Position numbers and translations under genes: made by a program
Notes under the pieces: model-generated
Told to the model about the DNA's origin: nothing
What the model saw: the letters and a program-made list of their open reading frames with translations, nothing else
Database searches by the model: none
In this document: one piece after another, positions 39,031 to 49,023 of the stretch
Layout: each line of letters starts with the position of its first letter
Position numbering within the stretch: the stretch's first letter is position 1
NCBI GenBank assembly: GCA_945876035.1
Contig: CAMCMU010000010.1
Location: 52,622-116,621, forward strand
DNA: 64,000 bases
Direction: 5' to 3'
DNA from: Schlesneria paludicola DSM 18645
GTDB taxonomy: Bacteria > Planctomycetota > Planctomycetia > Planctomycetales > Planctomycetaceae

Positions 39031-39461
39031 CCAACGTTGAGCAGGTCGGTCTTCAGCCGAGACAGAGCGACCTCCGTTGCATCGCGTCCATCGGCAATCA
39101 TTGCCGTTTGGAACGATGTTTGATCTCGATATCGCGTCTGATTCGATTGATATTCGCTTTGATCGAGACGGCTGGCAGATTCGTTAGAAGACATTTTTCC
39201 GAAACAACCAGAATAATTTGTGAATTCGGACGTCTACAGCCGATGAATACAAGGAGCGGGGACTTGGCGCACCTCGCCGGTGGAGATTTTTTCCACAAAC
39301 CGAACCGAGATGGCAAACCGTGCGATGTGTTGTCGTACGGGATGTTTGTCAACGGCAGTGCGACGTAATTTAGATGCCTTTCGCAGTGCGTGATGTTTGT
39401 TGATGATCCCCATCCAAGCGAATCCGGTGACGGTTGGCGAGGAATCGAAGGAGAATGTTCC
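39031..39461. other. Intergenic stretch upstream of the BON gene
   Basis: This 430-base stretch should contain the promoter of the BON-domain gene. Frames on both strands are open but unrecognised. No hairpin or repeat stands out. Confidence 0.45.
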
Positions 39462-40895
39462 ATGCGTAAGTACGGGAAGTGGGCATTGACGCTGGGATTG
39501 CTGGCAGCAACCCCCGGACTGACATTTGCTGCCGGGCCGAAGTCCGTTGCGGACGACAAGCCGGGGGCTGGAGTCAGGAAAGCGACGAAGAATGCAAATC
39601 AGTTGCTGGCCGAAGAAATTGCGGCCGCGATGCGAGGCAAAGTTCAAGGCCAGATCAACATCCAATGTCAGGATGGTTTAGCGACCATTATCGGAACCGT
39701 TGCCGATCAAAATTTGAAGGCAAACGCATCAAAAATTGCTAGCCAAGTCCCGGGTGTCACGAAAGTCGAAAATCGACTGACACTCGCTGCTGTACCGAAG
39801 TCCGTCGCCGCCGACAAGCCAGCGGCCAGAGTCAGGCAAGCCAGCAAGAAGGAAAATCAACAGGTCGCGGAAGAAATTGCGGCCGCGATGCGAGGCAAAG
39901 TTCAGGGCCAGATCGACATCGAGTGTAAGGATGGTTTGGCAATCCTTGTCGGAACTGTTGGCGATCAAAAATTGAAGGACAACGCTTCGCAACTTGCCGG
40001 ACAAGTTGCGGGTGTCTCCAAAGTCGAAAACCGCTTGAGTGTCGTTGAGAAAAAACGGCCGTTAACCCCAAGAGTCTTGGGTGAAGGCGGCGCACCGAGT
40101 GGAGTTGTGTCTGCGAACCACTTGGGCGGGGATCGACGTTCCAGCCGAGTGGAAATGGTGAATAATGCAGGTGCTGCAGCCTCAACCCCAAATAACCAAG
40201 CGTATGCGGAACAGATTGGTGCGGCGTTGTCGTCTGCCAATTTGGATGGTTATGACATTCAAGTTCGATTCCAAAACGGCAATGCCATTCTGGACGGCAG
40301 CGTTGGAACTCAGGCTGAACGAGCGACGGCCTCGCAGGTTGTGTCTTCGGTTCCGGGGGTCGTATCGGTCGTTAATCGTTTGAACTCCGCCGATGTGGCA
40401 AGCCGATCTCCGGCAGGTCAACCGGGGCCCAGCGGCCCCAATGGACGCCCTGGTCCATACTCCCCCGGTCCGCAAGGGCCCGGTCCGCAAGGGCCCGGTC
40501 CTCAAAATAACATTCAAGCCTCAGGCTACCAGCCACCTGGAGCGGGTCCCGCGCCAGGTCAGCAGATGCCAGGATCGATGCCCATGGGACCAGGAGGCCC
40601 GCCACAGGCGTATGGTCATCCCGGGATGGGCGCTTCGCAGGCAACATACAATAATCCAAGTCTTCCAGACTACGCATGGCCTTCCTATGCACAGTATCCG
40701 AATTCGGCCGCTGTCAACTACCCGACTCAGTACAGTGCCAGTGCCTTTCCTTACATTGGTCCGTTTTATCCCTATCCCCAAGTGCCGCTGGGATGGCGCG
40801 ACGCCACTCTTCGCTGGGATGACGGACAGTGGAATTTGCTGTTCCGCTCACGGACCGACAAATGGTGGTGGTTCATGAGCCCTAATAACTGGTGA
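39462..40895 (+). CDS. Secreted triple-BON-domain protein with collagen-like tail
   Basis: The 477-residue protein begins with a signal peptide (WALTLGLLAATPGLTFAA). Three BON domains follow; each has the AEEIAAAMRGKVQG or IGAALSSANLDGYD start and a PGVxxVxNRL end. Domains 1 and 2 are near copies (86-residue unit). A Gly/Pro-rich stretch with GPQGPGPQGPGPQ follows, then an aromatic tail ending KWWWFMSPNNW. BON domains bind phospholipid or peptidoglycan-associated structures, so an envelope role is likely. The ATG at 39462 has AAGGAGA 7 bases before it. Confidence 0.85.
   Translation: MRKYGKWALTLGLLAATPGLTFAAGPKSVADDKPGAGVRKATKNANQLLAEEIAAAMRGKVQGQINIQCQDGLATIIGTVADQNLKANASKIASQVPGVTKVENRLTLAAVPKSVAADKPAARVRQASKKENQQVAEEIAAAMRGKVQGQIDIECKDGLAILVGTVGDQKLKDNASQLAGQVAGVSKVENRLSVVEKKRPLTPRVLGEGGAPSGVVSANHLGGDRRSSRVEMVNNAGAAASTPNNQAYAEQIGAALSSANLDGYDIQVRFQNGNAILDGSVGTQAERATASQVVSSVPGVVSVVNRLNSADVASRSPAGQPGPSGPNGRPGPYSPGPQGPGPQGPGPQNNIQASGYQPPGAGPAPGQQMPGSMPMGPGGPPQAYGHPGMGASQATYNNPSLPDYAWPSYAQYPNSAAVNYPTQYSASAFPYIGPFYPYPQVPLGWRDATLRWDDGQWNLLFRSRTDKWWWFMSPNNW
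39540..40055 (+). repeat. Tandem 258-bp duplication inside the BON gene
   Basis: Two units, 39540-39797 and 39798-40055, each start with AAGTCCGTxGC and contain the same run GAAATTGCGGCCGCGATGCG. The repeat unit is exactly 86 codons and covers a linker plus one BON domain. High nucleotide identity suggests a recent duplication or gene conversion. Confidence 0.75.
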
Positions 40896-41482
40896 GGGGA
40901 ATCCTTTCCGCCCTTGGCCCATCTACAGAGAACGGCAGTCATCCCGTTGTCCACAGCTTGCCAGAGGCCACGAGATGTCGATGTGAATCCGTGTTTGAAT
41001 GGCACAGCGTCTGTGAGAAGACTCACCGACGCTGTGCTTATTTAGTCACCCGACGTTCAGCGCTGGTTGAAAAAATAATGAGAGAGCTGGCAAAGTCCGA
41101 GCGGCGACTCAAGCACCAAGCGAGTGCCTCAAGACAGTCCGTTTTCAACAGCCCGTTCAAATTCTCGGCGCGAACCACAGGGTCTAGAAATCCACCTTGT
41201 TGCAGGCCTTATGACTTGAGACCGAGAGTCACACTGGCAACCGCCCCAACCGATAAAATCCGAAGAATCCCACAAGTTCGCCGCCGGGAAATTCGATATT
41301 GACTTTAGGATCGTTTGAAACACAGACCGGGGCGAGCGGAAGAATTCCTTCGCTTCATTTCGGTGAGTGAATCGAACAGCCATCCGAGTACGAACAGCGG
41401 CTTGTCTTAGCAGGTCGTCCAGTCACAAATCTCGCCCAGCCCGTTGTGGTGGTCATTGACACGAGCGAGATCCTGGAGAGGA
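40896..41482. other. Intergenic stretch with a terminator
   Basis: About 590 bases follow the BON gene. A terminator-like hairpin lies at 41002-41037. The remainder up to the lipoprotein gene has no gene that I can support; it should hold that gene's promoter. Confidence 0.5.
41002..41043 (+). terminator. Terminator of the BON gene
   Basis: GCACAGCGTC pairs with GACGCTGTGC, and an inner TGAG/CTCA stem extends it. TTATTTA follows on the plus strand. It lies about 105 bases after the BON stop. Confidence 0.6.
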
Positions 41483-42073
41483 ATGATGATGAAGCCCAAA
41501 TCGTTGATGAAGCGGCTCTGCCTGTTACTGGCCATCGGAGTCATGACGCTGTCCAACAGTGGCTGTGTTTTGTTGGGTGACTTCCTCTATATTGCATTTA
41601 CAGGGGCATTTTTCTACGGAACGACACCGTTGATTCCTGTCAGTCCCTACTACAGTGAGTTGATTGAAGACGCGTACATTCGTGAAGAGCGTTACGACAA
41701 GGTGCCGATTTTGGATCCCGTGGAAGGCGAGCATGCCCCTTTGTTCTGCCAAGATCCGCCGAGTGCGGACGAAATCATGCGTGCCTTGCCAAATGAGACC
41801 TCAGGCGGTTGGGTGTTCTTGGCCGAAACCGCCCGCAGCAACGTCAAGTTCGTCGTGGAGCCGATCGTTGATCGGATGGACGATTGCCGATTCTATCCAC
41901 TGGTTGGACCAGCTCGCCTGCATCACTGTCACTACAAAGCCACGGTCTACTACAACAAAGTCATCCGCTCCGACTGGCCGGTTCCCTTCCGTCACGCGGA
42001 CGAAAGCTCACAGGTCGTTTACATTGATCATGACCACTTGATCCGTTGTGCTGGTCCAGCGACTCCGCAGTAG
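41483..42073 (+). CDS. Conserved-looking lipoprotein of unknown function
   Basis: The product of about 196 residues has a lipoprotein signal (KRLCLLLAIGVMTLSNSGC) with Cys as the acylated residue. The mature part is rich in acidic and aromatic residues, with DDCRFYPLVGPARLHHCHYK and YIDHDHLIRCAG. I do not recognise a family. Three in-frame ATGs follow one another at 41483, 41486 and 41489; the last has the best spacing to the GGAGAGG site upstream. A strong terminator follows the stop. Confidence 0.75.
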   Translation: MMMKPKSLMKRLCLLLAIGVMTLSNSGCVLLGDFLYIAFTGAFFYGTTPLIPVSPYYSELIEDAYIREERYDKVPILDPVEGEHAPLFCQDPPSADEIMRALPNETSGGWVFLAETARSNVKFVVEPIVDRMDDCRFYPLVGPARLHHCHYKATVYYNKVIRSDWPVPFRHADESSQVVYIDHDHLIRCAGPATPQ

Positions 42074-42105
42074 TTCCGCTCGGTTTGGAAATTATCGGAT
42101 CACAG

Positions 42106-42154
42106 AGACAGGATCCCCACGGCAGCAATGTCCTTGGGATCCTGTCTTCTTTTA
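42106..42154 (+). terminator. Terminator between convergent genes
   Basis: A perfect 12-bp stem (AGACAGGATCCC with GGGATCCTGTCT) is followed by TCTTTT on the plus strand. It lies about 30 bases after the lipoprotein stop and may also serve the convergent glgP gene. Confidence 0.75.
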
Positions 42155-42230
42155 CTTGGTGTTAGCCGGAACTCCATCGATGCGAGACGGATGTCGTTTC
42201 GAAGATAAACCGCGTGTGACACCTTGGCGT

Positions 42231-44381
42231 TTAAAACCGGCCCATTTCCGAAGACAGGCCACCCGCTGCGGGAATGTACGACTTGTCGACATAGTCCATC
42301 ACCATCCGGTCGGCATTGAATCGCCAGCCGAGTGTTCGGACGGATCGCTTCATGCGCGCAATCCAAGCTTGAGGCAGCCCATCGTCTTCGTCACGGTCGT
42401 AAAATAGCGGAATCACTTCTTCCAACAGAACACGCATCAGAGATTTTGCGTCGCGATCATCCTGAACGCTCTGATCAACATGTGAGTGGCCGTTGCCAAT
42501 GGCGAACCCGTTTTGACCGTCGAAGGCCTCGGCCCACCAACCGTCAAGGATTGAACAGTTCAACCCGCCGTTGAGGACCACCTTCTGCCCACTAGTCCCC
42601 GACGCTTCAAGGGGGCGTCGGGGGTTGTTTAACCAGACGTCGACTCCCTGAACAAGGTGTCGGGCAACATTGATGTCGTAGTCCTCCAACAGCACAACTT
42701 TTCCCTTGAAAGCGGCTTCCTGTGTCAATCGGAAGATGTGTTGCAGAATTGCCTTGCCATTCTCGTCAGCGGGATGAGACTTTCCCGCGAAGACAAACTG
42801 CACCGGTCGCTTCGAGTCGTCGATGATTTTTCCGAGCAACTCAATGTCTCGAAGGACAAGGTCCGCTCGTTTGTAAGGTGCAAACCGGCGTGCGAAGCCG
42901 ATCGTCAGGACTTCCGGGTCAAGACATCGCTGAATATCCGCTCTCTCTGTCGGGGACAGTCCCAATCGATCGGCGCGGCGCAACATGCGATTTCGCGCAA
43001 ACAGAATCATCCGAGTTTTGAGAGTCTGATGCGTTTCCCACAACTCACCAGGAGTGACATTTTCAAAGCCTGCCCAAACCGCCGGTTCGCCCGATCGAAC
43101 GTTCCATTCCAGCGGCAGAACGCGGTCGTACAACAACTTCATCTGCGGCGCTAACCAACTGGAAACGTGGACCCCGTTCGTGATGTGCCCAATCGGAATT
43201 TCTGCCTCCCCGCGTGAAGGCCACAGGCTGTTCCACATCCGTCGGCTGACAACGCCGTGGAGGTTGGAGACGGCATTGGCACGACGACTGCACTTGAATG
43301 CTAGAACGGTCATGCAAAACGACTCCGTGGAATTATTCGGATCGACACGCCCCCAGCCGACTAAACCACCGGCACCGATACCCAATTGGTCGGCGATCGG
43401 GCCGAGGTGTTCATCAAACAGATTCCAGTCGAACCGATCGTGTCCGGCCGGAACGGGGGTGTGTGTCGTAAAACAACAATGCCAGACCGTCTTTTGCATG
43501 GCCGCTTCAAACGAGAGACCGTCATCGACCATTCGGGTTCTGATGAATTCCAGCGGAGCGAATGCCGAATGTCCTTCGTTCATGTGAATTACACTCGGCT
43601 GGTAACCCATGGCGGTCAAGGCCCGCGCACCACCGATCCCCAAGACCAACTCTTGACGGATACGGATTCTCTGGTCTCCACCATAAAGCCGAGCCGTCAA
43701 CTTTCGGTCCTCCGGAGTGTTCTGCTGAACATTGCAATCGAGCAGATACAGTTTGATCCGGCCGACATCGGCCTGCCAGACCTGAGCATGAATCACTCCG
43801 GTGCGAGTCTCAACCGTGACTATGACTCTGTCGCCCGCTGCGGTCTTGGCGGGTTTGATCGCCAGTCGCGTGTTTTGCACGAATGGATAGACCTCCGTCT
43901 GCCAACCCGTTGCGTCAATTTGTTGCACAAAGTAGCCCTCTTGGTAGAAGAGGCCGACAGCAACCAGCGGAACACCCAAGTCCGATGCGCTCTTCAGATG
44001 ATCGCCAGCCAGAACACCGAGTCCCCCGGAGTAATTCGGCAACGATTCGTGAATACCGAATTCGGCCGAAAAGTAGGCTACAGGATTGTGCCCCAGCAGG
44101 CCTGTGTGTGTATCACCCCACGTTTGTTTGGAAGTCATGTACTCCTGCCAACGACGGTAGGCGTAGTTGACGCGTGAATGTAAGACCGCTTCCCGGCCGC
44201 GAAGTTCCAGCCGTTCTGGCGTGAACTCATCCAGCAGCAGCACGGGGTTGTGGTCGAGTTCACGCCAGCGAATCGGTTCCAGATCACGAAAGATCGCCAC
44301 GACCTCGGGTTGCCAGCACCACCAATAGTTCCGCGCAAGAGCGTGAAGTTTTTCGTAAAATCCCTGTTGTTGTTTGGTCAT
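42231..44381 (-). CDS. glgP: Alpha-glucan phosphorylase
   Basis: The 716-residue protein is a GT35 phosphorylase of the shorter TIGR02094 type. Blocks include [20 protein letters not shown] near the N-terminus, [25 protein letters not shown], and the pyridoxal phosphate site [17 protein letters not shown] near residue 600. The enzyme releases glucose 1-phosphate from glycogen or maltodextrin. In the cofactor motif a Gln replaces the usual Met before the Lys. The ATG has GGAAGGG 7 bases upstream. No other glycogen genes lie nearby. Confidence 0.92.
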   Translation of the reverse strand: MTKQQQGFYEKLHALARNYWWCWQPEVVAIFRDLEPIRWRELDHNPVLLLDEFTPERLELRGREAVLHSRVNYAYRRWQEYMTSKQTWGDTHTGLLGHNPVAYFSAEFGIHESLPNYSGGLGVLAGDHLKSASDLGVPLVAVGLFYQEGYFVQQIDATGWQTEVYPFVQNTRLAIKPAKTAAGDRVIVTVETRTGVIHAQVWQADVGRIKLYLLDCNVQQNTPEDRKLTARLYGGDQRIRIRQELVLGIGGARALTAMGYQPSVIHMNEGHSAFAPLEFIRTRMVDDGLSFEAAMQKTVWHCCFTTHTPVPAGHDRFDWNLFDEHLGPIADQLGIGAGGLVGWGRVDPNNSTESFCMTVLAFKCSRRANAVSNLHGVVSRRMWNSLWPSRGEAEIPIGHITNGVHVSSWLAPQMKLLYDRVLPLEWNVRSGEPAVWAGFENVTPGELWETHQTLKTRMILFARNRMLRRADRLGLSPTERADIQRCLDPEVLTIGFARRFAPYKRADLVLRDIELLGKIIDDSKRPVQFVFAGKSHPADENGKAILQHIFRLTQEAAFKGKVVLLEDYDINVARHLVQGVDVWLNNPRRPLEASGTSGQKVVLNGGLNCSILDGWWAEAFDGQNGFAIGNGHSHVDQSVQDDRDAKSLMRVLLEEVIPLFYDRDEDDGLPQAWIARMKRSVRTLGWRFNADRMVMDYVDKSYIPAAGGLSSEMGRF

Positions 44382-44736
44382 TCAGCATCCCTTCCGCGGA
44401 AACGTTAAGACGTACTGCACCAAAAGCCGTCACCAGCAACGATTATTCCCAGTCCTGAATCAACACTCGCTACTATAGCCACCCCCTGTTTTCTTTTCGA
44501 GGTGCGGGACCGTTGGCCGCCTGCGCATTGGCCACAGAATCCATTTTTTATTGCGAGCTGTTGAAATGATTTCCGAAAAACGCTGTTGCTCTTGGCAACG
44601 CTTGGCATCGGAAGAGAATTGCCGAACAGCCCGTCGTTTCGTCTGCCTGACGGACGTTCAATAAACGAACAGATCCTCGAATGAGATTTTCGAGGATCTG
44701 TGGCGTTCTATGTCGTCGGATTCTTGCCAAGACGCG
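44382..44736. other. Intergenic stretch with a terminator
   Basis: This 355-base stretch lies between the small lipoprotein gene and glgP, both on the minus strand. It holds a hairpin at 44671-44699 and presumably the glgP promoter. No gene is visible. Confidence 0.5.
44671..44699 (-). terminator. Terminator of the small lipoprotein gene
   Basis: AGATCCTCGA and TCGAGGATCT form a perfect 10-bp stem around a 9-base loop. On the minus strand the stem is followed by a T-rich stretch (GTTCGTTTATT). It lies about 40 bases after the lipoprotein stop. Confidence 0.6.
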
Positions 44737-44913
44737 TTACTTGGTGGTCTCGGCAGCATTTTTTGCATCCGCTGCCGATTTGTCAGCACCAGCGGCGGGG
44801 GCTGTTCCCTTTGGTGGATCCCAAGCATCGCGCGGTACGGCAGTTTTCGGAGCGTCTTGCGGTTGGCATCCAATCACGAGCACAATCAAAAATAGCCCAA
44901 ATAGTTTAGCCAT
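44737..44913 (-). CDS. Small lipoprotein
   Basis: The 58-residue product has a short lipoprotein signal, LFGLFLIVLVIGC, and a 43-residue mature part rich in Ala, Lys, Asp and Pro. AAGGGA lies about 8 bases before the ATG, which supports this start over the longer open frame beginning at 45126. Function is unknown. It lies downstream of a larger lipoprotein gene on the same strand, with about 210 bases between. Confidence 0.65.
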   Translation of the reverse strand: MAKLFGLFLIVLVIGCQPQDAPKTAVPRDAWDPPKGTAPAAGADKSAADAKNAAETTK

Positions 44914-45122
44914 CGTCAAAGTCCCTTGAATGTGAGGGTCAAACTCATTCAGTCCGTCGCGTGCCGAAACAGTTTTCACGCGCAACGGGTTATTACTTCG
45001 GAAGCATACACGAAGCGGAAGTGAAAATCCCGTCCAAAACTTTTCAGGTCCAAGGATAATCCGATAGGACCTGCCGCGGCGTTTCCAAACGGTTCGTCGT
45101 CGAATGTCAGCCAGCGAGGGCA

Positions 45123-46436
45123 TCATTTCATCAAAAAATTCAGTGAGTGGCTCGCCTGCTTGCCACTCAGGTCGTCGATGACAGTCAGTTTGAGTGTATG
45201 AGGACCAAGGGGCAGTCGGTCGGGGATTGTGAACTGATAGTTATGGAAATAGTCGCGACGCGGATTGCGGCAGCGATCCTCTGTGGCAGGAAAAGTTTTG
45301 TGCCAACGGACTTCGCCGTTGATTCCGAGAATGTCGATCACCGATCTCAACAAGGTTCGGTGTTCACCGTTCATTGTCTGTTCGATTTTGTAGTTTTCAA
45401 TCTCGACGTACAACAGGACCTCTTGCCCCGGTGTGAATTCGTCTTTGGCAAACTTTTCGTAGTTGCCAAAGTACGAAATCTGCTCGCAAAACGAGGTGTT
45501 TTTGAGAGCGAGATCTGCCTGCTCGCGCAATCGCCGCAGGGCGGTATTGAGTGGCGAAATGGATCGTGCCGCTCGGTCTTTCAGCAGGGGAAACGGCTCA
45601 GAGTCGAGGGAATTCGACGTGGCCCATATTAAGTTTTGCCAATATTCTTGTTCGGCAGCAGGAAGTCCTGGAATGGCAGTCAGAGCCTGTTCCTGCCTCT
45701 GGGCGACGAGATACAGGAATCGCAAATGCACTTGGCGTCGTCGGTATTCGATCAGCGCCTCCGGATTTGAGCCCGGATTTAGCAACGAAATTTCTTTCTC
45801 CATCTGTGCAATGAGCCGATCGGATTCCGTCGGTGACTGTTCGAAAGAAACCTTCGAGACCGGTTGGACATCGACGGATTGACCGTGATCAGGGGAGGAG
45901 TGAAGATTGAGTTTTTCGGCCGTGCGACGGGAAAATTTGGTGTGCGTTTGATTCGGCCAGAGTGGCGGATACGGCGATCGCTCTGGCGACGACGAGAAAG
46001 ACGAATTTCGTGCCACCGTGTCGCCACGCGGCAACGTCCCTGCCATCGCACCAAGAGTTGAATCGTTCTTGGTGTGTGTGGGGGGGGCAGAGTCATCGCT
46101 GGATCGATCCAAAGAATGTCCCGCGTGTCGCAGATGGTTTTGGTGTGATGGTTCACCGTCAGATATCTCTGCCGGTAAACCGTCCAATCGGCTTGCCATC
46201 AAATTTTGGTCCGCGGCAGATTCCTGCAACAGCGGTTTTTTGAGGCGAGGAGAAGAACGACGGGGCGCATTCTCAGGCGATTCTTCGGACTTTTTCACGA
46301 TGTCGTTTGGCAAATATTTTTCATTTGCCAAACGACATCGCTTGGCAAAGAGCTGTTTGTTGTCCGGTTCAGACAATGCGCATCCCGTGGCTGCGCACAG
46401 CCCCAGTAGCAACAATGGACCGAATACCCGATGCAT
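45123..46436 (-). CDS. Large lipoprotein of unknown function
   Basis: The product of about 437 residues starts with a lipoprotein signal (VFGPLLLLGLCAATGC). A low-complexity Ser/Pro-rich region follows to about residue 190. The C-terminal 230 residues are helical and then beta-rich, with EFTPGQEVLLYVEIENYKIE and LPLGPHTLKLTVIDDLSGK, which look like an Ig-like fold. I do not recognise the family. The ATG at 46436 is chosen as closest to the signal. A perfect 18-bp inverted repeat lies within codons 33-47. Confidence 0.75.
   Translation of the reverse strand: MHRVFGPLLLLGLCAATGCALSEPDNKQLFAKRCRLANEKYLPNDIVKKSEESPENAPRRSSPRLKKPLLQESAADQNLMASRLDGLPAEISDGEPSHQNHLRHAGHSLDRSSDDSAPPTHTKNDSTLGAMAGTLPRGDTVARNSSFSSSPERSPYPPLWPNQTHTKFSRRTAEKLNLHSSPDHGQSVDVQPVSKVSFEQSPTESDRLIAQMEKEISLLNPGSNPEALIEYRRRQVHLRFLYLVAQRQEQALTAIPGLPAAEQEYWQNLIWATSNSLDSEPFPLLKDRAARSISPLNTALRRLREQADLALKNTSFCEQISYFGNYEKFAKDEFTPGQEVLLYVEIENYKIEQTMNGEHRTLLRSVIDILGINGEVRWHKTFPATEDRCRNPRRDYFHNYQFTIPDRLPLGPHTLKLTVIDDLSGKQASHSLNFLMK
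46298..46340. repeat. Perfect 18-bp inverted repeat inside a coding region
   Basis: CGATGTCGTTTGGCAAAT at 46298-46315 and its exact complement at 46323-46340 flank a 7-base T-rich loop. It lies about 95 to 140 bases into the lipoprotein gene. In the mRNA this forms a very stable hairpin. A partial third copy of the core (CTTGGCAAAG) follows immediately. Confidence 0.85.
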
Positions 46437-46653
46437 GGTGACGCCCAAACGAAATGAGACCGCAAAAACCGTGTTAATCCTTGCTCAGCCAACCGCTGGG
46501 GCACCAGCAGTCCTGTCGGATCAAAACGAAGGTGTCGAAATGAGAAGCACAGGGAATGGAGTGCCGGAAAATAGTCAAATTTCCGGAACTCAACAAGACC
46601 ACCTGTTTCACAGACTGCCGCCGATCAATCCAAGAAGTTCTTTGTCTGAAATG

Positions 46654-49023
46654 TCAGCGGAGATTCAGTGGGTCAACGTCAACGAGATATTCCACTTCCG
46701 GGTGATTGGGGAACTGGGGTCCCACCTGCTTCCACAGGTTGTGCAGTGATGACAGACTGGTGGCGGTGAGTTGCAGGTGATAGCGATAGTTGGCCTTCAG
46801 TCGCGTGACGAGGCAGGGGGCCGGGCCGAGGATGCGGATCTCCAAAGAGAGTTGTTTCGCACCCTCCCGCAACAGTTCACCAACCTTGTCCGCGTAGGCA
46901 TGGACCTCCTTCTCGACCGGTCCTCGCAGGATGACACGACCGAGATGTGAGTAAGGTGGAACGTTTAGGGACTTGCGGTGATGGAGTTCGTCCGTGGCAA
47001 ATCCGATGAAGTCGTGCGCGGCCGCACGCACAATTGGCGGTTGCTCGGGCGAAGCGGTTTGGACAAGGACTCGGCCTCCCTTGGAACTGCGGCCTGTGCG
47101 GCCGGCCACTTGGGCGATCAATTGAAACGTGCGTTCCATCGAGCGAATATCGGGTTGGTGCAGCAGCGTATCAGCGTCGATCACGCCAACCAGTGTGACA
47201 TTCGGAAAATCGAGCCCCTTCGCGATCATCTGGGTTCCGAGCAGAATCTGTACCTCACCATGGCGAAATAACTCCAGTGCCACGTCGTGACTCCCCCGCT
47301 TGTTCATTGTGTCGCTGTCCATCCGCAGGCACTTCACATGAGGGAATCGTGTTCGAACCTCGGCCTCTAACCTTTCCGTGCCGATGCCGAGGTTGAGAAG
47401 TCCGGGCTTGCCACACTTCGGACAGACCTTAGGTAGCGGTCCGGAATGATCACAACTGTGACAGAGCGCCACGGCGCGTTCCTTGTGCCAGGTAAGAGTG
47501 ATGTCACAGTCAGGGCACTTGACTCCTTCTCCGCATCCTCGACACCACAAAACGGGTGAAAAGCCTCGGACATTCAGAAACAGAATGATTTGTCCTCCGG
47601 CCTTCAACGCGGATTGCATAGACGTGAAAAGTGCCCGCCCAATAGCAGAACCTTTGGCGATTGCCGGGTCGTTACGAGTATCGACAATGATGACGGGTGG
47701 AAGCGGAAGTTGCTCAACCCGTCTCGGCATGGAGATGAGCAAGTCCTGCTTGCGAAGCACCATGAGAAACGATTCCAGAGTGGGCGTGGCCGATCCAAGA
47801 ATCAACGGAATACCCTCAATTTCGGCACGGCGTCGAGCAACCTCTCGAGCGTGATATCGCGGTGTGTTGTCCTGCTTGAAACTGGTCTCGTGTTCCTCGT
47901 CAATCACAATCAGTCCAAGATGCGGTGTCGGCGCGAAGACCGCACTGCGGGCCCCAACAACGACTTGAACCGCTCCGCTGGCGATCAACTTCCAATGCCC
48001 GTGTCGTTCGGCATCGGTCAGATGACTGTGCAGCACGGCCACCGAAGGAAATCGGCTGGCGAATCGACGGATGGTTTGCGGCGTTAAACTGATCTCTGGA
48101 ACAAGAACGATCGCCTGACGGCCATAGCTGACGATTTCTTCGATCGATCGAATGTAAACTTCTGTTTTTCCGCTGCCTGTGACTCCATGCAACAGGATTG
48201 TTCGGTGCTCTGCCGATCGAACAACACCGAGGATGGTGTTCACCGCACGCTGTTGATCGAGATTGAGCCGAATTTCGCGATGAGCTTCGGGGGCGGGCAT
48301 AGAGAGACTGCTTGAAACCCTCTCCCGTAGCGAGACGATCAGCCCCTTATCTCGCAGTGCGTGAATGGGCCCTGTCCCGCATTGAGCGGCTTCTGTCAAT
48401 TGATCGACACGCATCGGAGCATTCGCTTCCATCAAGGACTCGATGACGGCACGCTGCTTGGCGGGAAGTTTCAATTCCTTGAGCAGCACATTCACGGCCT
48501 CTGGAATGCCGTTTCCCCCCCCGTGTCCTGCAGGATCGGGGTTGATCCGCTGTAGCTGTTCGATCAATTGCGGTCCTAGGAAAAAAAGAAGGACCTCGCG
48601 CGAACCGGCTTGAGTTTTCACCCCAGCCGGAATGACGCTCTCCAAGACCTGGCCCCACCCGCAGAGATAGCGGTCGGCAATCCAGTGAGTCAATTCCAGC
48701 ATCCTCGTGTCAATCAGGGCCGTGCGGTCGAGAACAGCCGTAATGGACTTGAGCAGTTTTCCGGTGGGAATGTGGTTGGAGAGACCGACGCAATAACCGT
48801 TGACGGATTTATTGCCTCGACCGAAGGGAACTTGGACTCGCTGTCCCGGTCCAATGTTTTCTCGCAGTTCATTGGGGACGAGGTAGTGATAAGCGGTCGT
48901 CAGCGGTCGATTGAAGACGACCTCGGCTAGCAATTGATCCGCTTCAGCGGCCAGTTCCCATGCCAAGGGCTGTGGCGGCAAGTCGGCTTCGGAGAAAAGG
49001 CGAGTCTGACGGGAATTCGACAC
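46654..49023 (-). CDS. priA: Primosomal protein N' (replication restart helicase PriA)
   Basis: The 789-residue protein matches PriA. It has an N-terminal 3'BD domain (YHYLVPNELRENIGPGQRVQVPFG), Walker A GVTGSGKTE, Walker B IVIDEEHETSFKQ and helicase motifs GSATPTLES and QVAGRTGR. Eight zinc-binding cysteines lie in WCRGCGEGVKCPDC and CHSC...CPKCG. PriA reloads the replisome at stalled forks. The GTG at 49021-49023 is the only good start codon for the family N-terminus, but no clear ribosome-binding site precedes it. It diverges from the PSCyt gene. Confidence 0.93.
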   Translation of the reverse strand: MSNSRQTRLFSEADLPPQPLAWELAAEADQLLAEVVFNRPLTTAYHYLVPNELRENIGPGQRVQVPFGRGNKSVNGYCVGLSNHIPTGKLLKSITAVLDRTALIDTRMLELTHWIADRYLCGWGQVLESVIPAGVKTQAGSREVLLFFLGPQLIEQLQRINPDPAGHGGGNGIPEAVNVLLKELKLPAKQRAVIESLMEANAPMRVDQLTEAAQCGTGPIHALRDKGLIVSLRERVSSSLSMPAPEAHREIRLNLDQQRAVNTILGVVRSAEHRTILLHGVTGSGKTEVYIRSIEEIVSYGRQAIVLVPEISLTPQTIRRFASRFPSVAVLHSHLTDAERHGHWKLIASGAVQVVVGARSAVFAPTPHLGLIVIDEEHETSFKQDNTPRYHAREVARRRAEIEGIPLILGSATPTLESFLMVLRKQDLLISMPRRVEQLPLPPVIIVDTRNDPAIAKGSAIGRALFTSMQSALKAGGQIILFLNVRGFSPVLWCRGCGEGVKCPDCDITLTWHKERAVALCHSCDHSGPLPKVCPKCGKPGLLNLGIGTERLEAEVRTRFPHVKCLRMDSDTMNKRGSHDVALELFRHGEVQILLGTQMIAKGLDFPNVTLVGVIDADTLLHQPDIRSMERTFQLIAQVAGRTGRSSKGGRVLVQTASPEQPPIVRAAAHDFIGFATDELHHRKSLNVPPYSHLGRVILRGPVEKEVHAYADKVGELLREGAKQLSLEIRILGPAPCLVTRLKANYRYHLQLTATSLSSLHNLWKQVGPQFPNHPEVEYLVDVDPLNLR

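Noticed and set aside
44737..45126. A 129-residue protein starting at 45126 that overlaps the larger lipoprotein stop
   Set aside because: The first 71 residues are basic and unstructured, while an ATG at 44913 has a good ribosome-binding site and directly begins a lipoprotein signal.
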